The notes beneath the pieces are model-generated. The model had not been told where the DNA came from. It made no database searches and was given only the letters and a program-made list of their open reading frames with translations. From Triglochin maritima (lineage: Eukaryota; Streptophyta; Magnoliopsida; Alismatales; Juncaginaceae): 64,000 nt of DNA. The translations under genes and the position numbers were made by a program. Location: the NCBI GenBank assembly GCA_963682175.1, contig OY821771.1:10291001-10355000 (forward strand). Direction: 5' to 3'. Shown here in pieces: positions 32,585-45,300 of this stretch. The first letter of the stretch is position 1. Each line of letters starts with the position of its first letter.

Positions 32585-34722
32585 AGTAACATCCCGAAAC
32601 ATCGGAAATTTAAAATTTTAATTAAACAAGAGAATATCAGAATAAACTCATCAACGGGCATGTCACTCAAATAAATCAACAGTCGGTGCACCAATAATAC
32701 AACAGAGTTTGTCAAAAGACGTGATTACAACAGTATAATGAAAAGACAGGTAATGCAATCACGACGACCTCGAAGAGTCCGATGAGGATCCTGACCCGAA
32801 AATGTGTGCGCCCGCTGTCACCACCCGACAGAACCTACTGCGGTCCTGAAACATGAATCAAACAACGATGCCTGAGTTTTCCATAGGAAACCCCGTATGC
32901 CAAGCTCACCTATACGCATGCAATAGTACGATAAATGAACCTATCATACTAGAAGCATGTCATGTCACATCTGCAATGCATCAAGTCCCTCAACAGGGTA
33001 AATGGGACCTCAGTCCAACCACAATGACTCTCAACAGGGTCCACAAGGACATCAGTCCAACAATAACAACAATGGGTCTCCCTCGGAAACCTACCGTAGG
33101 TACATACGGTCTTACGGAAAGTACGCGACGCGTCCCCCCACACGTGACTACACGAGCCTAAGGGATCAGTGAGGAGCGTCCGCACTTCCGTGCAAGGAAC
33201 CACGTGGTCAACACCACCTTCGACGGAGCCGTAGCCCGGTCGGTCAACATCCCAGGATAGGTGCCCAATCGGGGATCATCGCTGGCACAACATCAGCGGC
33301 ATCGCCGACACAACATTGGCGGTACAACATACGTCCGACACAACATCGGACGACACAACCACAAGCCGGAACATCGTCGACACCATCATCGCCGGCAACA
33401 ACCTCGGCGGCATCGCCGGCACAACATTGACGGTACAACATACGTCCGACACAACATCGGACGAGTCCAGACCGTAGTATGCAGGGTCATCATGCTCCAC
33501 AAGCCATGCGTCACACGCATTGGGATCCGCGATCCCTCAGGTCTGCCACTCATCAGAGAGTAAGACAACAACACGTCCAACACGGAGGCGGCGCGACCCA
33601 AGTGTCCACACTCTTCCACACGATGGTCCCTGGGCGGTACGAGCACGTACCCGCCGTCACCTCCCGGCTCACGCTCTAAGCGAAGACACGGGTTTCCGTG
33701 GACAGAGTTGACACGATCACAAGACCAGGAATTCAATTCTGCACACAAACGGTCGACCGAAAAAGCCTAACTGATCAACCGTCCCCAATAGGTTCGGTTG
33801 ACCGAAAGTCTACAACGGTCGAATTATTTTGCGCGTCACTTAAGTCCAAACGGTCGAACAGAAGTCTAAACCGGTCGACCGAATACGAGGTCAAAATCCG
33901 GAGTTGGTCAAAATTACCAAAGACTATTCGGTCGACCGACTCAGGGGTCCCGGTCGACCGAAAACGACCAGGGTCATCCTAATAGTCTACGTCAAAAAAC
34001 GGTCGAACGATCTACATAAAACGGTCGAACAACATGCATAAATCTCAAGTACACTTAAGTTCCGGTCGACCCCAAAACAAGGGACGATCGACCGAAACAC
34101 AACAGGAAGCCCCGATTCACCAGCACAAAATACACAACCGGTCGACCGCCGCAAGGCATCGTTCGACCGGTGATGGTTAAAATCGGGTAAAACACTACAT
34201 CGGTCGACCGCCCGAAGCGACCCGGTCGACCGTTGGTCGTCTTCAACCTGGCGCCAGCCGAGGATTTACGCATATCTCGTCGTCGGGGAGGCCTCCGACC
34301 TCCCCCGACCGACCAACAAAACCCTCCTACGAGGGTTAGCAACCACAAAACACACTAGAAGCCGACATACCTCTCAAGACGATGAAGACCCGCCGGAGCC
34401 TCGCTCGCGCAACGTCGCCTCCCGAACACAACCACCCGTGCGACCGCCTCCTCGCACGCTTCACGCCGGACCCGCCTCCTCCGCCTCTGCGCCGTCGGAA
34501 AGAGGAAGAAGTGAGAAACAATGTGAGTGAGGAAGAAGAGTTTGGAGAAGAAGAATGGAGGAGAAATGTTTTTTTTTTGCTTTAAAACCAAACCCAAACC
34601 CAAGGCAACACTCCCCACTATCCCCTACACTCCTAGCCCATACCTCCCTCACCTCCCATACCCTCTCACATCAACCCCACCTAAACTCCATTAAGCCCCA
34701 AAGATGGGTCAGGGACATAACA
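32585..34722 (-). mobile_element. Solo LTR, probably chromovirus (Tekay/Del-like)
   Basis: On the minus strand it reads TGTTATGTCCC...CGGGATGTTAC and is flanked by an exact 5-bp TTATA (32580-32584, 34723-34727). About 2.1 kb without coding sequence. It contains a CGGTCGACCG array (33750-34232) and an internal duplication of about 120 bp (near 33297-33350 and 33417-33468). The lineage is inferred from LTR style and length only; the solo status and duplication are directly visible. Confidence 0.75.
33750..34232. repeat. Eight paired CGGTCGACCG-type palindromes in the solo LTR
   Basis: Pairs start at 33750/33772, 33795/33816, 33851/33872, 33929/33951, 34000/34022, 34063/34085, 34139/34160 and 34201/34223. 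The pitch within every pair is 21-22 bp, while pair-to-pair distance varies from 45 to 78 bp. Confidence 0.93.
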
Positions 34723-34727
34723 TTATA

Positions 34728-36044
34728 TATATCAAAAGTTAGTTGCAAGTTCAATTTCTTTTGAAAATGATTATCCACCCTAGTCATACTAAACATAAAA
34801 TCAAAGACAGCAAGCATATACAACCATTTTTAGGTGTTGAAATCAGTAGAAGTAGTTATCATAATATAAATATAAGTCAGACTTATCTGGAAAATTGATG
34901 TCTATATATAATCTTCTAAACCGAATAAAAATGCAAATTAGATTTAAGGAGAACCAAATAGGAACAAAAATAGAATAAAGTCAAATGTATGTATGAGGTA
35001 ACTAATAGAGAATGTTACGATTTTTTGGACTTAAATAAAAGATAAAGTGTAGAGAAAGTAACTTATTAGATCATTCGAACATGACGCTGGAATGTCAAGT
35101 TTCTATCTTTCTAAACATTTGTATCTTTTGGAGTTTGAAATCAAGAAGTTATGTATTGTTGAATAAAGTACCGACGTGTTTGATAATTTCCAACCATCCT
35201 TCCAATGGGATTGAAGTTGTTTGAAATCTCTAACATAAAAACATAAATTTGCAGTCTAATTTTTGGGGTGGGCATTGGGCAACGATAGGGTACTAATTAA
35301 AGCGCCTTTTTGTTTCTCCCAATTAATCTCATCGTCGAACGAAAAATTGACTGTTAGATTTGATCTATGATGTGAGGTATATGTACAAGAAATTGGTGAG
35401 TCGTATTAACAGACATACTAACAAGACGAGACATTAGATTACTACAACGAAATCATATAATGGGCTAACGATTCATATTATAGTTGCACATCTTTTATTA
35501 ATTACTTTTCATTTCCAAGATAAATGATGGATAAAATTCACAATTTTTGTGTTCATTTCAACACAAAATATCGTAGTATGACAACACAACATCATATTAC
35601 GACGCAGCAATTTACATTATGTTCCTTTACGCATCATGAGAAGGGGCTTAAATTTGCAATAATAAGACCCACAACTTACTCTCAACCTTTTGAATTTAGG
35701 CACACTTTTGCGTCTTAAAACTACGAATCTCAAACATACCAAAAGAACGTGATTTCGGACATCTCTATCTTTGCGTTTATAGCTCCGGTCAAAAAATTAA
35801 AACATGACTAAGTCGTTTATTGAGATATGACGCAATCTCTGCTTTCCTTATGAACTTGTTTTAGCAATACAACCTGAATCAAAAGGTTTACATACATTCA
35901 CTACTTCCAGCAAAACACCTAAAAACACACCTATATTAACTGCTGAAAAAAAGAACCATTCGAATTACAGCAAGTTTACAAAAAAAGACAACAAAAGCCA
36001 CAATCAAACAACCAAAAATATAGAATATGAAACGTACTCTAAAC
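34728..36044. other. AT-rich intergenic region downstream of the WIP gene
   Basis: No protein, RNA gene or clear repeat recognised. The part near 36044 is probably the 3' UTR of the minus-strand gene. Confidence 0.4.
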
Positions 36045-38720
36045 TCAAGTGGGCACTACACTACTTGATCGAGGCAACACTAGCTGCAGCAGGAACACCC
36101 AGACAGCAACACAAAACATGACCACTTGTAGGAAGAAACACAAGGACACCTTGCAGACCCCATTCTGCAGAACCAACACCCCGTCTCTCCCCACCAGCTC
36201 CTCGCATGACTCCTCCACCTTGTCTGCTCGGTTCTTCAGCGCAATCGCCCTGTCTTCTGCGTCGTTGAGTCGGGTGACAAGTTGGTCATAGTCCTCCAAG
36301 ATGGACTTCTGCTCTTCCAGGAGAGCGAAGTTGTTGTCGGCTGTGAGTTTCCATGCGTTTGTTGCGCTTCTTATGGTTAAGCACTCGATCTCAGTTTCAA
36401 ACTTCTTCTGGATAAGGTCCTCGAGTTCCGATTCAAGCGAACCGTTCTCGTGGGATTTTGAATTCATTGGGTGGAATTGCTGGAGTTGTTCTAGTTCTAG
36501 AACCTTCAGCTCTCTTGCTTTGGATGTTCTTGAGGTGTGTTCTAATTCTTTTTCTAGTTGGACCACCTTTCGGTAAAGCTTTGATTTTGGATGATGATCG
36601 CTTTCTTCGGCTTCTTCTGAGTATGACTGGCTGGATGAGTAATCAAGAACCAAACTTGGCATCTTCCCGATCTCGACGATTTTTTCGATTTCTGAACATA
36701 CACAAATGAAAATCTCAGTCGGTAGAGTATGATAAGAAAAAAAGTAGGAATTCCAGATAAATACATTAACTTAGATATAAAAAAATTAATGAATTAAGTA
36801 TTAATGAAAAAAAGGCCGAGAGATCAAATGCATTATTATATGCAATAGAGAAATTTTTTACGTTGGCAACAAATGTTCTATGCAAGGTTTTCAGACCCGA
36901 GCCGGTCAAGGCACTGGATGGTGGGTTAATTGGGTCGAACCGGTTAACCCGGTGATGTATTATGACATCATATGTATTATAAATTATAAAAATATAAATG
37001 TTTTAGTATTATTAGAATGTTTGCATGATTTTGAGACAAATATTAAAGAATTTTGACATAAAAATCTAAAAAATTAACTTTATGTTTTTAAACGAATCAA
37101 CCCAGCCGGTTCAACCGGTTGGATGGATCGACCCGGTCTGGCCCGGGCGGGCGGGCGGGTTTTGACAAATCTGGGTTTTTGTCATCGACCCAGTTCGGCA
37201 GGCTGACCGGATCCTGGGTCTGAAAACAGTGGTTCTATGTCACAATTTCTATTTCAGCAAGAACATGATTTCAAAATTTGTTTGCCTTGATTCAATACAT
37301 ACGGTACTTTTTTTTTCTTCTCATCATATTCAGTGTGCAGAATCCTCTTCTATGTAATTCTCAGAAAGAAAATAAACCTCTTGGTAATATTATGAAAGCT
37401 TATGAACGTAGAAAAGCGAACCACAAGGTTCAAAAAAATCAACAACAACCCAAATGCCAAATATATCTAGGACATGCTAAACTCGTTAAATGCAGTGTCA
37501 AGAAAATAGAGAAGTGAGCTCATTACAGGTGTTCCAGCCTAAACAAAAAAATGGCATGTCAAATATGGTACCAAGTTTATGAAAAATTCTATATTCCAGC
37601 GAAATGTAACATTGTAAATTGTAGCTAACCAGGTAAAAGAAGAAAAGAACATACCTTTTTCGAGAGTTTCCTGGGCTTCCTGCAGAAGGGTCAACGAGTT
37701 GTTGAAGATATCTTCATCGCTCTGTGAGTGGAACATCTCATCTTCTTCCCTTCTATCCTCCTTACTTCCCTCATCATCGTACGAATTTCCCCAAGAAGTT
37801 TCTTTATCTTTTCCACCATTCTCTTGATTGTAAACTATTTTGTGGGCCTCGGTTACTTGAGCTTCGTCGCAGTTCTCATCATCATAAGTTCGACTTTGCT
37901 CTCGCCTCCCATTGCTAGAGGTACCTGGAAAAACATTTGTGCTTCTCAAATCTGACTCAATACTTGAATGTGAATTCTCGATTTTGATATCATCTGCGTG
38001 ATCCTCTCTAATCATCTTACTAATATCAGACTCGCCTTTTCCTCTAGCACCTCTTTGCTGGCCGGAACCTTTCCCACTGTAATTCTTCCCTCTTGTTCTC
38101 TCTCTTCTGAATCCAAACACTTCATGCTTGTGCCTTGGAGCACTTGCAGCAGTTGAGGACTTACTGCTTTGGTCCTCGCTGTTATCGGAATCAGCACCAA
38201 CAGAAAACCCAACTCCCAAAACCAGCTCGGCAAGCTGTGGATCTAAGGTCACAACAGGAGGTTCCGATTGAGGGCCCGCAATTGAATTAAGTGAATTCTC
38301 CACATTGACAGACGCAACCGAGCTCTCAATATCGCCGTCGACAATTTTAGGAGGTTCCTCGACATTCCGTGCTTTGGAAGGTTCCTCATCAGCATTGCCT
38401 CTTTTGTGAGCGCGAGTGGAGGACACTTCAATCTCATTGGTGCTACTCTTACTCGTCTCCCGTTTTAACCTCCTCCACTTTCTCAAACCTTTCCCTTTTG
38501 CTACCGGAGATTTTACCGAACTTGGATTTAGATCCTCCGCATTCTCCATCCCAATCACTTCTCCGTTCATCTTCACCTCCAGAACCACAGATCCTGAAGG
38601 TGGTTCTCCAATCTTCCCGACGCCACCAAGAGGGACGTGACAATTTGATCCAATCTCGGTGTCGTTGTCGGCCAGAGATCTAATATCCAAACCCGAAACT
38701 TCATCTCCTTCCACAGACAT
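36045..38720 (-). CDS. WIP: WPP-domain-interacting protein (WIP), plant KASH protein of the nuclear envelope
   Basis: Two coding exons: 38720-37655 and 36691-36045, with GT (37654) and CAG ends and an intron of about 960 bp; 570 residues. The ATG at 38718-38720 (MSVEGDEV) is the first in frame. The N-terminus is acidic and low-complexity with the conserved basic block KWRRLKRE at residues 81-88. A coiled coil lies at about 390-520 (KSKLYRKVVQLEKELEHTSR). A hydrophobic segment near the end (FFLQVVMFCVAVWVFLLQLV) and the C-terminus SSSVVPT follow. Tail-anchored coiled-coil proteins ending VVPT are plant KASH proteins: the tail binds SUN proteins in the perinuclear space while the coiled coil holds WPP/WIT-RanGAP at the outer nuclear membrane. 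The intron contains a hAT-type MITE. A 5' UTR intron with donor near 39099 is possible. Confidence 0.93.
36883..37231. mobile_element. hAT-type MITE in the WIP intron
   Basis: Ends CAAGGTTTTCAGACCC and, inverted, CACTGTTTTCAGACCC. An exact 8-bp duplication GTTCTATG flanks it (36875-36882, 37232-37239). AACCGGTT/CCGGTT words are repeated inside; non-coding. Confidence 0.9.
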
Positions 38721-39298
38721 TGTCTCAAACACAACAGAGGCACAGAAACCACTTCAAGATCACAACTCCAACTTTCCGAACAAAAACCTTAATTTCCTCA
38801 ACTTTTTTTCTACAATTTACTGAATTCCGGAGGAGAGCTTAATTTGCACTACCACCAATATCAAAAATTCAGAGAATCAGATGGAAATCAAGAAACTTCT
38901 TCTACCAAACTAAAAAAAACTCAATTTCCTTCGCATTCTCCAACTTCTATCCTGATTAGGAAATCTCAAAAGACCTAAAGAACCAAATTACGAATTTCCC
39001 TCAAGATCCAACCTCCAGGAAACAAAAAAGACGAAACTTTCCAGAAACAAATCCCCCAAAGATCGAAACTTTAGGGGAACAAACGAAACCCTACCTGATC
39101 CGGAACCCTAATTGGCCGAAATTCCCCGAATTGGGGCGGAAAGATGGCAGGTTTGAGGCCAGAAATCAGAGATCTTAGGACCCAAACGCGAATTCTCGAC
39201 AGAAATCCGACGCATGGGGGACAGACGAAGGATTTACGCCAGTGATGGGATATTTTTATTTTTTATTTTTTTGGGGGGATAAATGGGAGGGGTGGGAG

Positions 39299-39872
39299 TA
39301 AGGCTGTAAATGGGTAATATTTTACCCGCAACCCGCCCCGCTCCGCCTAATGCAGGTAGCGGGCAAAAAAATGTTACCCGCCAACCCGCCACCCGCATAA
39401 CCCGCCTAATAAGCGGGGCGGGTTGCGGTTGTCTTTCAACCCGTCCCGCATAACCTGCAACCCGCCTAATCAAATATATTATTAATTTTTTATATACCAA
39501 AATCATTTTAATGTTTCAATTTTACTCATAACCATTAACCCAGCTTACCAAATCATTATTCAACACTAACCAAATGTCTAATTTTTCACTTAACACACAT
39601 CCAATTTCCTAAAAAATACAATGAGTAATTACTATTTTTCAAGTTTTGATGTTCTTTTATTTTTCTTAGAAAAAATTAAAAAAATTTAAAAAACCCGCCA
39701 AACCCGCATAACCCGCCCCGCCTCACCTAGTTCAACCTTATGCGGGGCGAGTAGCGGTTTTTTTATTTTTTACCCGCCCCGCCCCGCCCCGCCCCGCATA
39801 CCCGCTTAACTTATGCGGGACGGGTAGCGGTGGACCAAAAACCCGTCCCGTCCCGCCCCGCTTACACCCCTG
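39299..39872. mobile_element. hAT-type MITE upstream of the WIP gene
   Basis: Ends TAAGGCTGTAAA and, inverted, CAGGGGTGTAAG. An exact 8-bp duplication GGTGGGAG flanks it (39291-39298, 39873-39880). The outer thirds are packed with ACCCGCCCCGC-type words; the middle is AT-rich. It lies about 570 bp upstream of the WIP start codon. Confidence 0.9.
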
Positions 39873-39880
39873 GGTGGGAG

Positions 39881-40359
39881 GCCAGGACAGGTAGACTTGT
39901 GGGCCCACACACGTGTTGGTCGGGGTTTTTGTTTTGGGCATGTCTTGTTGGGGGGTTTGGATGGAGTGGATGGGATTATTTATGGGATTTTAGCCTGATT
40001 TAACTGGCACGGTGTTTTGGATTTTGATTTGGTTTGGTTTGATTTGTTGCTGTTTTTGTTTTTTTTGGTAGGAAGAGAACGTGTACGGTTGTTGTAAACT
40101 GATTGAATCGTCTGCTCAAGTTTGATTCGTTCAAAATTTGAGCATAGGATAATACGGACTAGTGTTTCAGCGAAGCCTAAGCACTTTGGACGACGAGTAG
40201 TGAATCATATTATATTATAAAATGTTGGACATTTCTCATGTTTAGTAATACGAGACCATTTTTACAACTTCGGGAAGATATGATGTTTGGTTCTACATGA
40301 ATATGAATCAAGTTGAGCCTCCTTGCTCCAGGTTGACATTGAATCACTACCGATATTGT
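39881..40359. other. Intergenic, no recognised feature
   Basis: T/G-rich flank beyond the MITE; no gene or repeat recognised. Confidence 0.35.
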
Positions 40360-40990
40360 AAGTCCATAAGCTACCGATATTAATACTTACACAATATTTA
40401 ACAAATTACATCTTACATAATATTAATTGTAATAACTACTTTAACTCGAAAATATTTAACTTGAACTATTAAATCACAAAATTATTATTAAATATTACGA
40501 AACCACATTACATAGCACAGTTCACCATATCGAATGTCTCACTGTAGTTGTCATCGTCGGATTGAGTGGAGTTTGAACTACTATCCGACATTGAGATAAG
40601 AAGCTAATAAGATTGAAGAATTTAAGAAGATGTGATGAGTTAAAGGAAATAGGCAGCTGTATTTATAGTTGGGAGTAGATAGATGTATCCGTTGTACAGT
40701 ATACGCGTGAATGCACAGTGCAAGCGTGACTCCGTAGTGCACGCGTGATTAAACAATGATTCCACAATAATAAAAAATTATCACCCCGCATTACTAAAAA
40801 AATACTTAATACATTATCAATTAACTCTAATAACAAAACCTCCACTAAAAAAACTCAACCAACGGGGGGCAACACGTGTCGCCCTCCCGATGGGCGCCCG
40901 TGCGTCCATTCGGGAGCTCCGGTGCCCGAATGGACGCCCAGGTCGGGCGCGCCTCGCACCCGACCCGTTAAGGGTGCCCTTAAATTGCTC
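40360..40990 (-). mobile_element. Truncated PIF/Harbinger-like fragment (tentative)
   Basis: On the minus strand a GC-rich end (GGGCACCCTTAACGGGTC at about 40990) contains a hairpin GTCCATTCGGG...CCCGAATGGAC (40904-40936). A TATA-like TATAAATA (40660s) and a 27-codon Ser/Asp-rich frame starting at about 40594 (MSDSSSNSTQSDDDN...) follow. Such short acidic starts occur in non-autonomous Harbinger-type elements in plants. I found no matching opposite end, so the assignment is weak. Confidence 0.3.
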
Positions 40991-41928
40991 GTGCTAATTA
41001 CCATTTTGTCATTCACATTCCATTTAATACCAATTATGTCCCGTAAAAAATAAAAAAAAATCGAGGTGTCAACAAAAAACGCCCTCCCATTTTTTTATTT
41101 AAAAATCTTGAATTTATATGGAGTGTTATTTCAAATTATTTCAGGTTCTGTTGCAAGATTTCGGTGGTGACTAGGTGGGAAAAAACACAAACGTAAATAA
41201 ACAGGTAAACAAATCAATATTCATAGTATAATAATAGTGTGTCGAAACAAAAGTAGTTGTCCAGTGCCACAATCGCATTCCTACTCCGATTTTATTTTTC
41301 ATTGTTATTTTTTGTTGTAGTATGAAAAGAGGAGAGACTATTGGGTGCCGACATAAGTAAAAAGGAGATAATCACAAAATTGTAATTGACGCGGACGATT
41401 TAAGTAATTCGCTTGCGACGTTTAACAATTCAGTAAATTTATTTTATTTCTTGGTGTTATTTATTGTTATTTAGTCCTAAATATCATCATGAATTTGAGT
41501 TAATATATAAGTTTCGTAGTATATTACATTGCATTATATTATGAATTATCTAATGAGCCCGAAACTTAGTTTCTTTATTTAAACCCCCATCATATCCATC
41601 ATTCATCTAAAATTGTATGGTAGATTAAGAGAAAAACAGTTATGCTAATTAACGACGAGATTAACCGTAAATAAATCCAATGATGAGATTGTAGGGGTCT
41701 TAAACTAAATAAGAAAAGTTCTCAGCTCACTTGAACTTGACCCAATTCTAATATAATTACTTGTGTTATGTTACTGTTAATTATTAATTTATTTATGTTA
41801 TGAATGCTAACGTTATTACAAATGGGCAGGCGCAAAGAATGTTTTACTTTTCAAAGAGGATATGACACTTAGTACGTAACAAATATAAATGATTTTTTAA
41901 ATAAATAATGCTGTAAAAATAAAAATTA
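40991..41928. other. AT-rich intergenic region
   Basis: No gene or repeat recognised. Confidence 0.35.
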
Positions 41929-43009
41929 GAAGAATATAAACTTGAAAAACTTATTTGGTAAAATATGTTTCTTAAAAATGACACATGTGAAAAATGACAT
42001 CACTGACGTCGTTTTTATTCTTAAGGATGGGTGTCGTTTTCCCTTGGGACAAAAACGACAACACAAATGTTGTTTTTGTTTAACAAAAAAGCACTGGTAG
42101 TGCTGTTTTCGCATATGACAGATCCATTTGGATATATTTTCCTCTCATTCTATTGGATTTCAATTCCAAGTCTTGTATGCATGTGGAAAAAAACATTACC
42201 CTATCTCATACAACAAGCATACAACAACACATTTCATGCAAAGTGTTTCTTTGGAGCAGAATTTATTCTGCAATTAATCCAGATTAAATTATTCAACTAA
42301 ATATTCATAAAATCCAAGGTTTTGCTAGCAATTATTCCAATTATCACTTAACTATCCAAATATAAATAACTTTAAACAACACAACGCCAAATGCCCAACA
42401 TCAACACCATCCCCAACGCAACCGCACGCCCACAAGCGCAACTCCTCCGCACTCCTCGCGACCCTCTCCTACTCTTCCCTAGCCACGCCTCCGGCCGCAA
42501 TTCCGGCTAAACCTTCCTCCAACACCTCCGACCCAAGAAAACCCAACAATTAAGTGTGGGTGGGTGGCGTACCTTAACCCGAAACGACGGGAGAAGACGA
42601 CCGAAGAAGGGGACGCCCCCTCCGTGCCTACGTGCAGACGACCTGGGGGGAGAAGCTCGTCGGATCCCTTCCCGTCGCTGGAGCTTGGAGGGAGAAGTGG
42701 ACGGTGAGAGAGAGAATGGTTTGGGGAGAAAAGGTCAGGGATTTGGGGAAGAGGGTTAACAGAGGGTGAGGGGTTAATATAACACAAGTGTAATTTCATA
42801 TCAAACATGTAGAATATTTAACAATGTGATAGACGGACGCGAGCGTCACGGACGCGTCTTACGTGGATCTGTACAGTTCAGATATTTTTCTTTGAGTCAG
42901 CGTCCAGTCGGCGAAATTTCTCTTCGCGCGTTTTGGTCTTTTTAAAAAACGTCGGTTCTTTAAGTTGAACGATTCATTTCCCAATACACAGATAAGACAT
43001 TGTGCAGAC

Positions 43010-44184
43010 TGATGAGAATTAAATTTATACCGCAAGTGCACGGCGTCTATGAAGACGTGGCAAGTACGGGTCGAACACAAGGAGGGAGAGATTTCGTTAT
43101 TTTTGTTATTTCGATTGTGGGAGAGAAATGAGAGAAGAATTAATTTGAGTTTTTGGTATTTTTGATTTAATTATCTAAAGTACGAAACAAAAGCAATTAG
43201 AACTAAAACAAGAAATAAGAAGAGAAATCCGTTGGGTGGAGGTTTAGATTTAGGTTTAGATTGGAGAATGGAGAAACTTGAAATAAATCATGTTAGTTAT
43301 GAAGCATTACAAGATAAATGATTTAACATAAACTCAAGTAATCAAAATATACTAATCACGAACTTAAAACAATAACATGCATTCATCTTCTCTACCCCTA
43401 ATTCCATCACCTCCACCCTTTGGAAAGAGTTAGAAACTCATGGAGGGAGGAAGAAGAGGGGATCCTAGAGACATTAAAATAAAATAAAAACAAGAATTAA
43501 AAGAACAGAATTTTATTACTAATGATCCAAGACCAAAGGTTCAAAGATGTGTTACATTCGTCCTACAGGGCTATTTATAGCCGATACAGGGGATACCAAT
43601 ACATAAAAGGATAGTACACGCGTCGACACAACACTGGACGAAGTTTGAACGCGAGAAGAGAAGGTGGGGCGGCGAAATCGCCGCCTGGTACATGTATTGT
43701 GCGGCTAATTCGCCGCACAATATAGTCAGATCGCGTCCAGATTTTTGTGGTGCGTTTATGGTATGATTTGATCTTTATTTGCACGTCTGGATGATTCTTT
43801 CCATTGTCTTGAACTCCGGATTAATTCCTTCATTGTTGGGGATTTATTTTTGACTTTTCTTTTGACTTTTCCAACAAAATAACTTTATCCTTTTCTTTTG
43901 CAATCAGGTCCTTGGCATTTTGCAATTAAGCCCTTGACCTTTTTGTAATTAGCTCCTTGAATGCTTTTATGCTTGGATGCATTTCCAATTGAAACCTGAT
44001 AAACTTGAATTCGATCTTTATGATAGAAATGAATCTTTTGCACACGTTTATGCTCGGAATGTGGGTAATTTGCATCCAAGTCCCTGTATTCTGTAAATAC
44101 GACTAAACACATACCTTAGTAGCATTTATTGATATAAAAGTAATCTAAATGAAAGACATATGATGCAATGTATGCAATGCATCA
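43010..44184 (-). repeat. 3' LTR of Athila-type copy 2
   Basis: 1175 bp. Preceded (on the minus strand) by the shared polypurine tract ending GTGTGGGGGTATT at 44185-44200. Palindrome pair around 43670-43722. Confidence 0.95.
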
Positions 44185-45300
44185 AATACCCCCACACCTA
44201 GATTTTGCTAGTCCCTAGCAAAGCAAAATATCAGAAAATGAAAACAGGGAAATCCTAACTCACTTTCGTAGGAATCACGGTTGCACTTAGCATGTGCAAC
44301 AAGCCTTTAAACCTCCTTGTTGCCAAGGGGGAGGAGTGTTGTCTCCTGAGGGTTTTCAGCAGATATACCCACAAAGTCTTAATTCAACATTCCATTAATA
44401 GCTCTTAATCTTTCTGCCTTAACCTTATACATCTCACTTAAAGTTCTCGCATGCTCATTATATAAATCTAGCTCATTAAAAATATGACTTGGTCTTTGTT
44501 CCTCCAACATTCACACCACTAACCCTTTTACACATGTTATCACATAAATTATTTTGCACGCCTCCTCTGGTGGTGAAGTATCATTTGGATCAACCATGGC
44601 ATTGATCATTCCTTTAGCTTTGGGCCTTGAGTATCTTAAAGTATTTATTTATTTTTTTATCCTTTTTCCGTGATTCAACACATTTGCTTTTCTTTTTGAC
44701 ACTTATACCCTTTTTGCATTCGTGTAGCGAGTTTGGTCGATAATCCCGAGCTGGTAGACTCAAGTTACCGGGTTTCAAGATACCCCTACGGACCAGTGAC
44801 TCGAAGGCTTGGGCTTTTGTAATCATTTTGCAAGATGTGTTTTCCTCACTTTATTTTTATTTTACTTTTATTTTCCTCAAGGCTTAATTGCTTTTAGAAG
44901 TCCACACTTCCCGGTATATTTTCCTCAACCTCTGCTTTTTATCAACCACTTCAAAGATTTGATTCATCCAATTTAAGTGCATACATGTCTTACAAGGGTC
45001 ATGGGTTATTTCTTTGGAACTTAGATTTATGTCATAATTTCTACAAGCAGAACTATATAATAAGGAACAAAAACTTAATGCAATTTGTACACGGGTTTTG
45101 GCAGTTCAATCTTAAGCTATGTCATAGAATATTGAATTTTTTTTTAAAGAACAAAACAGAAAATCAAATAGATAGATATGTACATATATAAACACCCCCC
45201 CACACCTAAATCATGCATTGTCCTCAATGTATGCACAGATACAATAAATGCACTTATTACCTGCGTCGGCTTGCGGTAGAGGGGTTGAGTTTGTTCAAAG
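44185..45300 (-). other. 3' non-coding region of Athila-type copy 2
   Basis: About 1.1 kb without frames. Matches the corresponding region of copy 1 (13655-14737) and, next to the LTR, that of the 16374-26497 element. Confidence 0.75.

Noticed and set aside
33244..33748. GC-rich open frames on both strands near the palindrome array
   Set aside because: Inside a solo LTR with an internal duplication; repetitive composition explains the frames.
34055..34652. Arg/Gly-rich minus-strand frames
   Set aside because: Located in the transcribed part of the solo LTR 32585-34722; short, overlapping, with no family resemblance.
42479..42808. GC-rich frames between the outer and inner inverted repeats
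   Set aside because: No domain, and the region is part of a non-coding DNA element; composition alone accounts for the open frames.
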